From: Comamonadaceae bacterium
GTDB lineage: Bacteria; Pseudomonadota; Gammaproteobacteria; Burkholderiales; Burkholderiaceae_C
Direction: 5' to 3'
Assembly (NCBI GenBank): GCA_947374505.1
Contig: CANCCE010000150.1
Location: 1-6,847, forward strand
DNA: 6,847 nucleotides
The position numbers and the translations under genes are program-made. Of this stretch, positions 1 to 6,330 are shown in pieces. Numbering within the stretch: the stretch's first letter is position 1; every line of letters starts with the position of its first letter. The notes below the pieces were generated by a model. It was not told where the DNA came from. It ran no database searches and saw nothing but the letters and a program-made list of their open reading frames with translations.

Positions 1-1638
1 CCGGACCGTGTGGACATGTTCAAGACGGCCGAAGATGTTCGCAACGAGTTCTGCGTGCAAATCAAAGGCCTCGTGCGCGCTCGTCCGGACGGCACGGTCA
101 ACGACAGCCTGAAAAGTGGCAAGATTGAAATTCTGTGCCATGAGCTGACAGTGCTGAATGCCAGCGTCACACCACCGTTCCAGTTGGATGACGACAACCT
201 GTCGGAAACCACGCGTTTGACGCACCGGGTACTGGACCTGCGCCGCCCTTACATGCAGAACAACCTGATGCTGCGTTACCGCGTGGCGATGGAGACGCGC
301 AAGTTCCTCGATGCCAATGGTTTCATCGACATTGAAACGCCGATGCTGACGAAAAGTACACCCGAAGGCGCGCGCGATTACTTGGTGCCGAGCCGCGTCA
401 ATGAAGGTCATTTTTTCGCCTTGCCGCAAAGCCCTCAGTTGTTCAAACAGCTGCTGATGGTGGCCGGTTTTGACCGTTACTATCAAATCACCAAATGCTT
501 CCGCGATGAAGACTTGCGCGCTGACCGTCAGCCTGAATTCACGCAGATCGATATTGAAACCTCGTTCATGGGCGAGCAAGATATTCGCGACATGTTCCAA
601 GGCATGATCAGCAACATTTTCAAGACTGTGCTGGCCACTGATTTGGGAGAGTTTCCTGTCATGGCCTACGCCGATGCCATGCACCGCTTCGGCTCTGACA
701 AGCCCGACTTGCGCATCAGCCTTGAGTTCACCGAACTCACCGACGTCATGGCTGACGTTGATTTCAAAGTGTTCAGTACACCGGCCACCACGCCGGGCGG
801 CCGTGTCGTTGCGCTGCGCGTGCCGGGCGGTTCCGAGATGAGCCGCAGTGAGATCGACGGATACACCGAATTCGTCAAAATCTACGGTGCCAAGGGCTTG
901 GCCTGGGTCAAAGTCAATGACGTCAGCAAGGGCCGCGAGGGTTTGCAAAGCCCGATCGTGAAGAATCTGCATGACGCCGCACTGACCGAAATTTTGAAGC
1001 GTTGCGGCGCACAAAACGGCGACATTATTTTCTTCGGCGCCGACAAGGCCAAGGTGGTCAACGACAGCATCGGCGCCTTGCGTCTTAAAGTGGGCCTGAG
1101 CCCCTTAGGTAAAAAAGTCGGCGTCTTCACAGCTGGCTGGAAGCCGCTTTGGGTGGTTGACTTTCCGATGTTTGAGCATGACGAAGCCAACAACCGCTGG
1201 AGCGCGGTGCACCATCCGTTCACGGCACCCAAAGACGGCCATGAAGACTGGATGGACACGGACCCAGGTCGCTGCATCGCCAAAGCCTACGACATGGTGC
1301 TCAACGGCTGGGAACTCGGTGGTGGCTCTGTGCGGATTCACCGTGCAGACGTGCAAAGCAAGGTCTTCGATGCTTTGAAAATCGGTCCGGAAGAAGCCCA
1401 AGAAAAGTTTGGCTTCTTGCTAGACGCGCTGCAATACGGCGCGCCACCGCACGGTGGTTTGGCTTTCGGCTTAGACCGTATTGTCACCATGATGACCGGC
1501 GCAGAGTCAATCCGCGACGTGATCGCCTTCCCGAAAACCCAACGCGCACAGTGCTTGCTCACGCACGCGCCCAGCGCGGTGGACGAAAAGCAATTGCGCG
1601 AGCTGCACATCCGCTTGCGCAATCCGCTGCCAGCCTGA
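1..1638 (+). CDS. aspS: Aspartyl-tRNA synthetase, 5'-truncated by the window edge
   Basis: Charges tRNA with aspartate in the cytoplasm (class IIb synthetase). The reading frame is open from base 1 and begins PDRVDMFKTAEDVRNEF, which aligns with E. coli AspRS from about residue 51. About 50 residues, most of the N-terminal OB-fold anticodon-binding domain, are therefore missing; 545 residues remain and the full length would be near 595. The motif 1 region with ETPMLTKSTPEGARDYLVPS lies at about 304-396. Motif 2 (FRDEDLRADRQPEFTQID) is at 499-552. The bacterial GAD insertion spans roughly 760-1100, and motif 3 (GGLAFGLDR) is at 1453-1479. The C-terminus ends normally with TGA. Gly at 91-93 aligns with the G82 position linked to relaxed tRNA specificity in Pseudomonas aeruginosa AspRS, so this may be a non-discriminating enzyme. 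The GTG at 10 is internal, not the start. nudB follows after 59 bp, as aspS-nudB also does in E. coli. Confidence 0.97.
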   Translation, partial: PDRVDMFKTAEDVRNEFCVQIKGLVRARPDGTVNDSLKSGKIEILCHELTVLNASVTPPFQLDDDNLSETTRLTHRVLDLRRPYMQNNLMLRYRVAMETRKFLDANGFIDIETPMLTKSTPEGARDYLVPSRVNEGHFFALPQSPQLFKQLLMVAGFDRYYQITKCFRDEDLRADRQPEFTQIDIETSFMGEQDIRDMFQGMISNIFKTVLATDLGEFPVMAYADAMHRFGSDKPDLRISLEFTELTDVMADVDFKVFSTPATTPGGRVVALRVPGGSEMSRSEIDGYTEFVKIYGAKGLAWVKVNDVSKGREGLQSPIVKNLHDAALTEILKRCGAQNGDIIFFGADKAKVVNDSIGALRLKVGLSPLGKKVGVFTAGWKPLWVVDFPMFEHDEANNRWSAVHHPFTAPKDGHEDWMDTDPGRCIAKAYDMVLNGWELGGGSVRIHRADVQSKVFDALKIGPEEAQEKFGFLLDALQYGAPPHGGLAFGLDRIVTMMTGAESIRDVIAFPKTQRAQCLLTHAPSAVDEKQLRELHIRLRNPLPA

Positions 1639-1697
1639 CGCCGGCTCTGTAAGCACATGCGCGGATGCCTCAATCAGAGCATCTGACGAGCGGTTGA

Positions 1698-2153
1698 ATG
1701 ATGACGTTCAAGCTGCCGCTCTCGGTGCTGGTCGTTGTTCACACGCCAGCCTTAGAAGTGCTGCTCATCCGGCGTGCCGATCACACTGAATTTTGGCAAA
1801 GTGTGACCGGCTCGGTGGATGCGACTGACGCTGATCTGCGCCACACTGCCGCTCGTGAAGTGCAGGAAGAAACGGGTCTTGCGGTCCAGCCCGCTGATCT
1901 GGTGGACTGGTGTCTTTCCAATGTGTATGAGATTTATCCGGCCTGGAGCCACCGTTATGCGCCGGGCGTGACGCGCAACACCGAGCACGTGTTCAGTCTG
2001 TGCGTGCCGCAAGCAGTTCCTGTACTTTTGAGTTCGCGTGAGCACACGGCTTGGCAGTGGCTGGATTGGCGCGCTGCAGCTGACCGCTGCTATTCACCAT
2101 CCAATGCCGAGGCCATCTTGATGCTGCCCAAGCTCAGCCAATCCCATATTTAA
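1698..2153 (+). CDS. nudB: Dihydroneopterin triphosphate pyrophosphatase (Nudix)
   Basis: Predicted to hydrolyse 7,8-dihydroneopterin triphosphate to the monophosphate and pyrophosphate, the folate-pathway step after GTP cyclohydrolase I. The 151-residue protein is the usual NudB size. The Nudix box begins at G38 and carries the catalytic helix REVQEETGL at 53-61 with metal-binding E54, E57 and E58. Compared with the consensus GX5EX7REVXEEXG it has one extra residue, and Asp/Ala where the first Glu normally sits (residues 44-45). The stretch HRYAPGVTRNTE at 85-96 matches the signature of E. coli NudB and separates it from generic Nudix enzymes. Two tandem ATGs (1698 and 1701) are possible starts; neither has a strong Shine-Dalgarno sequence, so expression may depend on transcription and ribosome traffic from aspS. 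FolE, its substrate supplier, is encoded about 1.5 kb downstream. Confidence 0.92.
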   Translation: MMTFKLPLSVLVVVHTPALEVLLIRRADHTEFWQSVTGSVDATDADLRHTAAREVQEETGLAVQPADLVDWCLSNVYEIYPAWSHRYAPGVTRNTEHVFSLCVPQAVPVLLSSREHTAWQWLDWRAAADRCYSPSNAEAILMLPKLSQSHI

Positions 2154-2169
2154 AGTTTGTCAATCTGGC

Positions 2170-2188
2170 TTGGCTCAGGCCGATTTTT
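2170..2188 (+). terminator. Possible weak intrinsic terminator or attenuator after nudB
   Basis: TTGGC (2170-2174) can pair with GCCGA (2179-2183), including one G-U pair, around the tetraloop TCAG. Five T residues follow immediately (2184-2188). The shape is that of a small Rho-independent terminator, but the five-pair stem is short. It lies 17 nt before the clsB start, so partial termination or no function is also possible. Confidence 0.35.
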
Positions 2189-2204
2189 GTGTCACCCTTG
2201 ATGC

Positions 2205-3476
2205 ATGTCTGAAGTTGCTGTATCCCCGCCCGCACCGCCGCTGCTGTTGCAAGGTGGTGCAGCTTTCTTTCCAGCGCTGATTGCTGCGATGGATGGCGCG
2301 GCTTATTGGGTGCAGTTGGAAACCTATATTTTCGATTTCCACGGGGCGGGTGCCGATGTCGCAGAGTCTTTGGCTCGTGCAGCGCAGCGCGGGGTGACAG
2401 TGCAGGTGATGGTCGACGGTATTGGCACTGAACCGCTGCAGGCCGCTTGGGCGCAAAAGCTCACTACTGCGGGTGTGCATTGGCAAGTCTATTCACCCCT
2501 GACGGGTAGCTGGCCCAACCTGGGGTTGGTCCGGCCAGACCGCTGGCGACGGCTGCACCGCAAGCTCTGCGTGGTCGATCAGCAATTGGTTTTTTGCGGT
2601 GGTGTCAATGTGTTGGATGATTTTTATGATCCAAGGTACGGCACGCTTGCCGCGCCCCGGTTTGACTTCACCGTGGCGCTCCATGGGCCCGTGGCCGAGG
2701 CAGCCTCCGAGGCGATGGCATTGCTGTGGTGGCGTGTGCAGGCGGGCTACAGCGCCCGACGGCATCATTTGGCAGCTGCCTGGGAGGCGTTCAAAGCCGC
2801 AGGCTACGGCGGCCGGATCAGTGCCGCCCACCTAGCGCGACGGCGTGCTTTGGCCTTGTCGGGCCTGCCCGCAGGGGCCAGAACTTCGCAAAGCCAACCG
2901 ACGGCCCGTGCCGCATTGCTGGTTCGCGACAACTTATTGAATCGCAACATCATTGAGCGTGCTTATCGCAAGGCGATTGGCCATGCACGCCAAGACATCT
3001 TGATCGCCAATGCGTATTTTGTGCCGGGTGGGCGCCTGCGTCGTGCGCTCATCAAGGCGGCACGAAGGGGTGTCAAAGTCACCTTGCTGCTCCAGGGCAA
3101 GTATGAGCATTTCATGCAGTACCACGCAGCCCGACCCGTCTATGGCGCACTGCTCAACGCCGGCGTTGATATCCATGAATACGAAGCCAGCTTTTTGCAT
3201 GCCAAGGTGGCTGTGATTGACGGCCATTGGGCCACTGTCGGTTCTTCCAACCTCGACCCGCTGAGCCTGCTGTTGGCACGCGAAGCCAATGTGGTGTTGG
3301 ATGACCTTGCCTTTGCCGACGACTTGCGAGCACAATTACTGACCGCCATCGCGGGCCATGGCCGACGTGTCGATGTCGCCGAATACAACCAACGCCCGTG
3401 GCGTCAACGCGTGCTGGACCTCGCTGCGTATGCGCTGATGCGGCTGGCTTTGTTGCTGGCGGGTCAGCGGTATTGA
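2205..3476 (+). CDS. clsB: Cardiolipin synthase B-type phospholipase D protein
   Basis: Predicted to join phosphatidyl groups into cardiolipin at the inner membrane. Two HKD catalytic motifs are intact: H118-K120-D125 (LHRKLCVVD) and H332-K334-D339 (HAKVAVID), the latter followed by GSSNLDPLS. Residues around 255-285 (RDNLLNRNIIERAYRKA, then ANAYFVPG) and the ARRGVK stretch resemble E. coli ClsB (YbhO, 413 residues), so the B type fits better than ClsA, whose N-terminal membrane helices are absent. A hydrophobic C-terminal stretch (about 402-419) could aid membrane association. The start is well bounded: an in-frame TGA lies at 2199-2201 and the next in-frame Met is residue 29. No clear Shine-Dalgarno is visible, and an out-of-frame ATG sits at 2201. 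In E. coli clsB sits beside ybhP (endonuclease/exonuclease/phosphatase family); no such gene is here, and clsB instead follows nudB by 51 bp. Confidence 0.92.
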   Translation: MSEVAVSPPAPPLLLQGGAAFFPALIAAMDGAAYWVQLETYIFDFHGAGADVAESLARAAQRGVTVQVMVDGIGTEPLQAAWAQKLTTAGVHWQVYSPLTGSWPNLGLVRPDRWRRLHRKLCVVDQQLVFCGGVNVLDDFYDPRYGTLAAPRFDFTVALHGPVAEAASEAMALLWWRVQAGYSARRHHLAAAWEAFKAAGYGGRISAAHLARRRALALSGLPAGARTSQSQPTARAALLVRDNLLNRNIIERAYRKAIGHARQDILIANAYFVPGGRLRRALIKAARRGVKVTLLLQGKYEHFMQYHAARPVYGALLNAGVDIHEYEASFLHAKVAVIDGHWATVGSSNLDPLSLLLAREANVVLDDLAFADDLRAQLLTAIAGHGRRVDVAEYNQRPWRQRVLDLAAYALMRLALLLAGQRY

Positions 3477-3501
3477 ATTTATGGATTTCTTTTGCTATTA
3501 A
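3473..3501 (+). promoter_or_regulatory. Candidate sigma-70 promoter for folE
   Basis: TTGAAT (3473-3478) and TATTAA (3496-3501) each match four of six consensus bases and are separated by 17 bp. The -35 element overlaps the clsB stop codon and the -10 element overlaps the AT-rich palindrome. Position and spacing are right for a promoter serving folE, but matches this loose occur by chance in AT-rich DNA. Confidence 0.3.
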
Positions 3502-3510
3502 AAATATAGC
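3494..3510. repeat. AT-rich intergenic palindrome (GCTAT..ATAGC)
   Basis: GCTAT (3494-3498) and ATAGC (3506-3510) form a perfect five-pair inverted repeat around a seven-base A/T loop. It sits in the 123-bp gap between clsB and folE, which is clearly more AT-rich than the flanking genes. From memory, very similar GCTATTAAAA-type palindromes recur between genes in Comamonadaceae genomes. Only one copy is present here, so its dispersed-repeat nature is inferred. There is no adjacent T-run on the plus strand, so it does not look like an intrinsic terminator. The rest of the gap shows only a CTGCATG heptamer twice (3550-3556 and 3596-3602). Confidence 0.45.
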
Positions 3511-3599
3511 CTTGAGATCAATGAATTAATGACTTCTGAGATGGCATGCCTGCATGTCAATAGCCAAGCCAAGTTTTTTGAGGACTGTTACCATTCTGC

Positions 3600-4343
3600 A
3601 TGCTTATGAAATCTACTACGCCCACAGCGCCTGGATCGGCGCCCGCCGCCGAGGATGAAGGCACCCCGATGTCGGTCAAAATTAGGGAGCGGATCGCCCG
3701 TGCCCGGAAACGCTTCAACGCCAATGACAACATCGCCGATTTCATCGAGCCTGGTGACTTGGAAAAATTGCTGGATGAAGTCGAGGGCAAGATGCAGGGC
3801 GTGCTCGATAGCTTGGTCATCGACACCGAGAACGACCACAACACCCACAACACCGCCCGGCGCGTTGCCAAGATGTACCTTAACGAGGTGTTTAAAGGCC
3901 GCTACCTGCACGCGCCGACCATCACGGAATTTCCAAACGCAGAGCACTTGAATGAGCTCATGATTGTTGGACCCATCACCGTGCGCAGCGCTTGTTCGCA
4001 TCATTTCTGCCCGGTCATTGGGCAGGTCTGGATCGGCGTCTTGCCGAATGAACACACCAACGTGATCGGACTGTCAAAGTACGCGCGCCTGGCTGAGTGG
4101 GTCATGGGTCGCCCGCAGATTCAGGAGGAAGCGGTGGTGCAGCTGGCTGACCTGATTCAGGAAAAAACCCAGCCTGACGGTCTCGCTATCGTGATGGAGG
4201 CCTCCCACTACTGCATGGGTTGGCGCGGTGTCAAAGACCTTGACAGCAAGATGATCAATTCCGTGATGCGCGGCGTCTTTTTGAAAGACCCCAACCTGCG
4301 GCGTGAGTTCCTGTCACTCATTCCGAAGAAGACCAACGGCTGA
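3600..4343 (+). CDS. folE: GTP cyclohydrolase I
   Basis: Converts GTP to 7,8-dihydroneopterin triphosphate and formate, the first step of folate/pterin synthesis; the family forms toroidal homodecamers. The zinc ligands C132, H135 and C205 and the catalytic histidines H134 and H203 are present (CSHHF at 132-136, HYC at 203-205), aligning with E. coli C110, H113, C181, H112 and H179. R209 matches the conserved Arg of the CxxxRG motif, and GLSKYARL (157-164) and RPQIQEE (171-177) are typical. The sequence type differs from E. coli FolE, with HFCPVIGQVWIG and CMGWRG in place of HFVTIDGKATV and CVKARG. The first 23 residues are Ala/Pro/Thr-rich. The start is uncertain: ATG 3600 has GAGGA at 3580-3584, a long 15-nt spacing, while ATG 3669 has GAAGG at 3657-3661 with 7-nt spacing and would give 224 residues, close to E. 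coli's 222. A BLUF gene follows 56 bp downstream. Confidence 0.95.
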   Translation: MLMKSTTPTAPGSAPAAEDEGTPMSVKIRERIARARKRFNANDNIADFIEPGDLEKLLDEVEGKMQGVLDSLVIDTENDHNTHNTARRVAKMYLNEVFKGRYLHAPTITEFPNAEHLNELMIVGPITVRSACSHHFCPVIGQVWIGVLPNEHTNVIGLSKYARLAEWVMGRPQIQEEAVVQLADLIQEKTQPDGLAIVMEASHYCMGWRGVKDLDSKMINSVMRGVFLKDPNLRREFLSLIPKKTNG

Positions 4344-4362
4344 ACAGCCAGACCGATTTTTT
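4338..4362 (+). terminator. Weak hairpin plus T-run at the folE end
   Basis: GGCT (4338-4341) pairs with AGCC (4346-4349) around GAAC, overlapping the folE stop codon. Six T residues follow at 4357-4362, seven bases after the stem. An alternative fold pairs ACAGC (4344-4348) with GCTGT (4363-4367). The gap between stem and T-run makes efficient termination doubtful, so folE and the BLUF gene may be partly co-transcribed. Confidence 0.25.
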
Positions 4363-4399
4363 GCTGTAGTGCGCATCAAACACCCAAAGGATTTTCATC

Positions 4400-4825
4400 A
4401 TGTTGGTACGCCTTCTTTACGCCAGCCGCGCGGCGGATCCCCAAAACGCCGAAGCCACCGATGGCATTCTGGCCAAGTCTCGCAGCCACAACTCGTCTTA
4501 CGGCATCACTGGGATTCTTTGCTACGGTGGCGGCATCTTTTTGCAAGCCTTGGAGGGTGGGCGGATGGCCGTCAACGAACTCTATAAACACATACTGAAC
4601 GACCCGCGTCACAAAGACGTGGTGTTGTTGAGTTACGAAGAAATCAGCGAACGCAGATTCAGCGGCTGGACCATGGGGCAGGTGAATACAGCCAAGCTCA
4701 ACTCGTCTATCTTGCTCAAATACTCCGAGCGACCAGAGCTCGACCCTTACAGCATGTCAGGCGCCGTTTCCATGGCTCTGTTGCAGGAGCTGATGGCAAC
4801 GGCCTCTATCGTCGGTCGTTCCTGA
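4400..4825 (+). CDS. Short BLUF-domain blue-light photoreceptor
   Basis: A stand-alone flavin-binding (FAD) light sensor, predicted cytoplasmic. In BLUF domains light rearranges the Tyr-Gln-flavin hydrogen-bond network. Subtracting a constant 14 from AppA numbering gives every key residue: Y7 (AppA Y21), N31 (N45), Q49 (Q63), W90 (W104) and M92 (M106). The motifs SHNSSYGITGIL (29-40) and FLQALEGG (47-54) are textbook BLUF. The 141-residue length leaves only a roughly 45-residue tail (SERPELDPYSMSG, then a helix), as in PixD-like short BLUFs, so there is no fused output domain and signalling must go through a partner protein. AGGA at 4388-4391 with 8-nt spacing supports the start. It lies 56 bp after folE and 10 bp before the DUF429 gene. 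The output is not identifiable from the sequence. Confidence 0.95.
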   Translation: MLVRLLYASRAADPQNAEATDGILAKSRSHNSSYGITGILCYGGGIFLQALEGGRMAVNELYKHILNDPRHKDVVLLSYEEISERRFSGWTMGQVNTAKLNSSILLKYSERPELDPYSMSGAVSMALLQELMATASIVGRS

Positions 4826-4835
4826 CCTTTTGGCG

Positions 4836-5702
4836 ATGCTTCTCGCCGGCTGTGATTTTTCCAGCAGTCCCAGCCGCCGTAAACCCATCGTTTTTGCCTC
4901 GGGTCATCTGCAGCGCGATCGCGTTCAACTGGCTCAGCTCGAAAGGGTTGAATCGTTAGAAGACTTTTCGCGTTGGCTGACTGAAGACAGAGCCTGGCTC
5001 TGTGCTTTTGATTTGCCCTTTGGTTTGCCGCGTGAACTGGTGAACACGCTCGGCTGGCCTGAGCAATGGGCAGACTGCATGCGGCACTACGCCAGCCTCT
5101 CGCGCCCCGAGATTCGCAGTGCCTTCGCGGCCTTTTGCAATGCACGCCCTGCGGGAAAAAAGTTTGCTCACCGCCTCACCGACATACCCGCGGGTTCCAG
5201 CAGCTCGATGAAATGGGTCAATCCGCCCGTCGCTTACATGTTGCATGCGGGTGTTCCACGCTTGATGGCCGCCGGCGTGCAGCTTCCCGGGCTGGGCGCA
5301 TCGGCTATTGAAATAGCCGCATCGCCGCGTATTGCAGTGGAAGGCTATCCAGGCTTGTTAGCGCGTGAGTTACTGCAGCAAGCAGGCGAGTCGGCAGGTC
5401 TGAATTCTAAAAGCCGAAGTTACAAGAACGATGCGAAGGCTCTGCAAACGCCGGAACGTTTGATCGCCCGAAAGGACATGCTCACCGCGCTTGAAAATGG
5501 CCAAACGCGGTTGGGTCTGCGCCTGAAACTCACCCACGCCCAGCGTGATAGGTTAGTCGACGACGCCACGGGCGATTCGTTGGATGCCGTGCTGTGCCTG
5601 ATGCAGGCCGCTTGGGCGCATCGACAGCACATGGATGGTGAGCCTCGCTACGGTTTGCCGGCGAAGGTCGACCCGCTTGAAGGCTGGATCATCACGGCCT
5701 GA
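4836..5702 (+). CDS. DUF429 family protein (predicted RNase H-like fold)
   Basis: Member of the DUF429 family, predicted by others to have an RNase H-like nuclease fold; the function is not established. With ATG 4836 it is 288 residues. Acidic residues are placed as expected for that fold: D7 on the first strand (AGCDFSSSP), D59 in CAFDLPFGLP, and a C-terminal cluster D242, D243, D247 and D250 (VDDATGDSLDAV). Other distinctive stretches are MKWVNPPVAYMLHAG (125-139), VEGYPGLLAR (168-177) and SYKNDAKAL (195-203). No signal peptide or membrane helix is apparent. A TTG at 4830 is an alternative start adding two residues; neither start has a clear Shine-Dalgarno, and the 10-bp gap after the BLUF stop suggests translational coupling. 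A nuclease gene follows 17 bp downstream. The family call is fairly sure; catalytic activity is inference. Confidence 0.82.
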   Translation: MLLAGCDFSSSPSRRKPIVFASGHLQRDRVQLAQLERVESLEDFSRWLTEDRAWLCAFDLPFGLPRELVNTLGWPEQWADCMRHYASLSRPEIRSAFAAFCNARPAGKKFAHRLTDIPAGSSSSMKWVNPPVAYMLHAGVPRLMAAGVQLPGLGASAIEIAASPRIAVEGYPGLLARELLQQAGESAGLNSKSRSYKNDAKALQTPERLIARKDMLTALENGQTRLGLRLKLTHAQRDRLVDDATGDSLDAVLCLMQAAWAHRQHMDGEPRYGLPAKVDPLEGWIITA

Positions 5703-5719
5703 TCCAGGCGCGATCAACA

Positions 5720-6238
5720 ATGAGCACGATGACATGGCGGCGATGGGCGGGGTTAGCGCTGTTGATCCTGTCGCTGTCAGCACAATCCCAAACGGAAACT
5801 GCGTCAACGTTGTGGTCTGGGGTGGTCATTTATGTGGTGGATGGCGATACTGTTCACGTGCGCCCAGTGGCTGGCGGTGTCCTTCACAAGATCCGGATTC
5901 TCGGCATGGATGCGCCTGAAATATGCCAAGCCGGCGGTGTGGCGTCGCGGCAAGCTTTGCAAGAACGAGTGCTCAAGCGTTTCGTGACGGTTCGAATGCA
6001 GGGCATTGATGTCTATGGCCGTGACCTCGCGACGATTTATTTGAGCCGTGAAGACGTGGGTAAATGGATGGTACGGCGCGGTCACGCATGGTCCTATCGG
6101 TACCAGCAGGATTCTGGGCCATATGGTCAAGAAGAAGAGCATGCCAGGTTGCTTGGCCGCGGGCTCTTTGCAGAGATGTCTCCGGAGTCTCCGCATGATT
6201 TCAGACGCCGCTACGGCCGCTGTCCGTACCAACGTTGA
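5720..6238 (+). CDS. Exported staphylococcal-nuclease-like (thermonuclease) protein
   Basis: Predicted Ca2+-dependent nuclease of the SNase fold (172 residues). The residues matching S. aureus nuclease are present: D41-G-D43-T44 (D19, D21, T22), R59 (R35), D64 and E67 in RILGMDAPE (D40, E43), and R101 in YGRDLATIY (R87). The N-terminus has a signal-peptide shape: basic WRRW at 6-9, a hydrophobic run GLALLILSL at 11-19, then a plausible cleavage site near SAQSQ (20-24). Periplasmic or extracellular action is therefore likely. The protein has only two cysteines, C69 and C168, which could form a disulfide after export. ATG 5720 is preceded by a weak AGG at 5706-5708; ATG 5729 (M4) is an alternative. 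It lies 17 bp after the DUF429 gene, so it is probably in the same transcript. Its 3' end converges on the opposite-strand gene, with 92 bp between them. Confidence 0.9.
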   Translation: MSTMTWRRWAGLALLILSLSAQSQTETASTLWSGVVIYVVDGDTVHVRPVAGGVLHKIRILGMDAPEICQAGGVASRQALQERVLKRFVTVRMQGIDVYGRDLATIYLSREDVGKWMVRRGHAWSYRYQQDSGPYGQEEEHARLLGRGLFAEMSPESPHDFRRRYGRCPYQR

Positions 6239-6330
6239 TTTGTCAGCACAGTGGAGCACCGTGATGCCGTTTCGCACACCGCGTGGGTCTGTTGTTAATA
6301 ACTTCTGGAGCGAAAAGCAAAAGTCGTTTT
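6239..6330. other. Convergent intergenic region
   Basis: This 92-bp gap separates two converging genes and would be expected to hold terminators for both. It contains a T6 run at 6327-6332 preceded by the A-rich stretch GCGAAAAGC, and an imperfect palindrome GTTGTTAATAAC at 6291-6302. I could not build a convincing GC-rich stem next to the T-run, so no terminator is called. Confidence 0.3.

Noticed and set aside
1644..1680. GCTCTG..CAGAGC inverted repeat between aspS and nudB
   Set aside because: Six-pair stem with a 25-base loop and no T-run; too weak for a terminator call.
3588..4055. 155-codon minus-strand open frame opposite folE
   Set aside because: Lies antisense to a clear folE with intact zinc and catalytic residues; its translation shows no family features.
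4361..4399. Promoter dedicated to the BLUF gene
   Set aside because: No -35/-10 pair with acceptable spacing could be found in the 56-bp gap.
5804..6277. 157-codon minus-strand open frame opposite the SNase gene
   Set aside because: Antisense to a gene with all SNase active-site residues; the His/Arg-rich translation looks like a shadow.
6291..6302. Imperfect palindrome GTTGTTAATAAC as an operator
   Set aside because: It lies between convergent genes with no promoter to control, and two positions break perfect symmetry.
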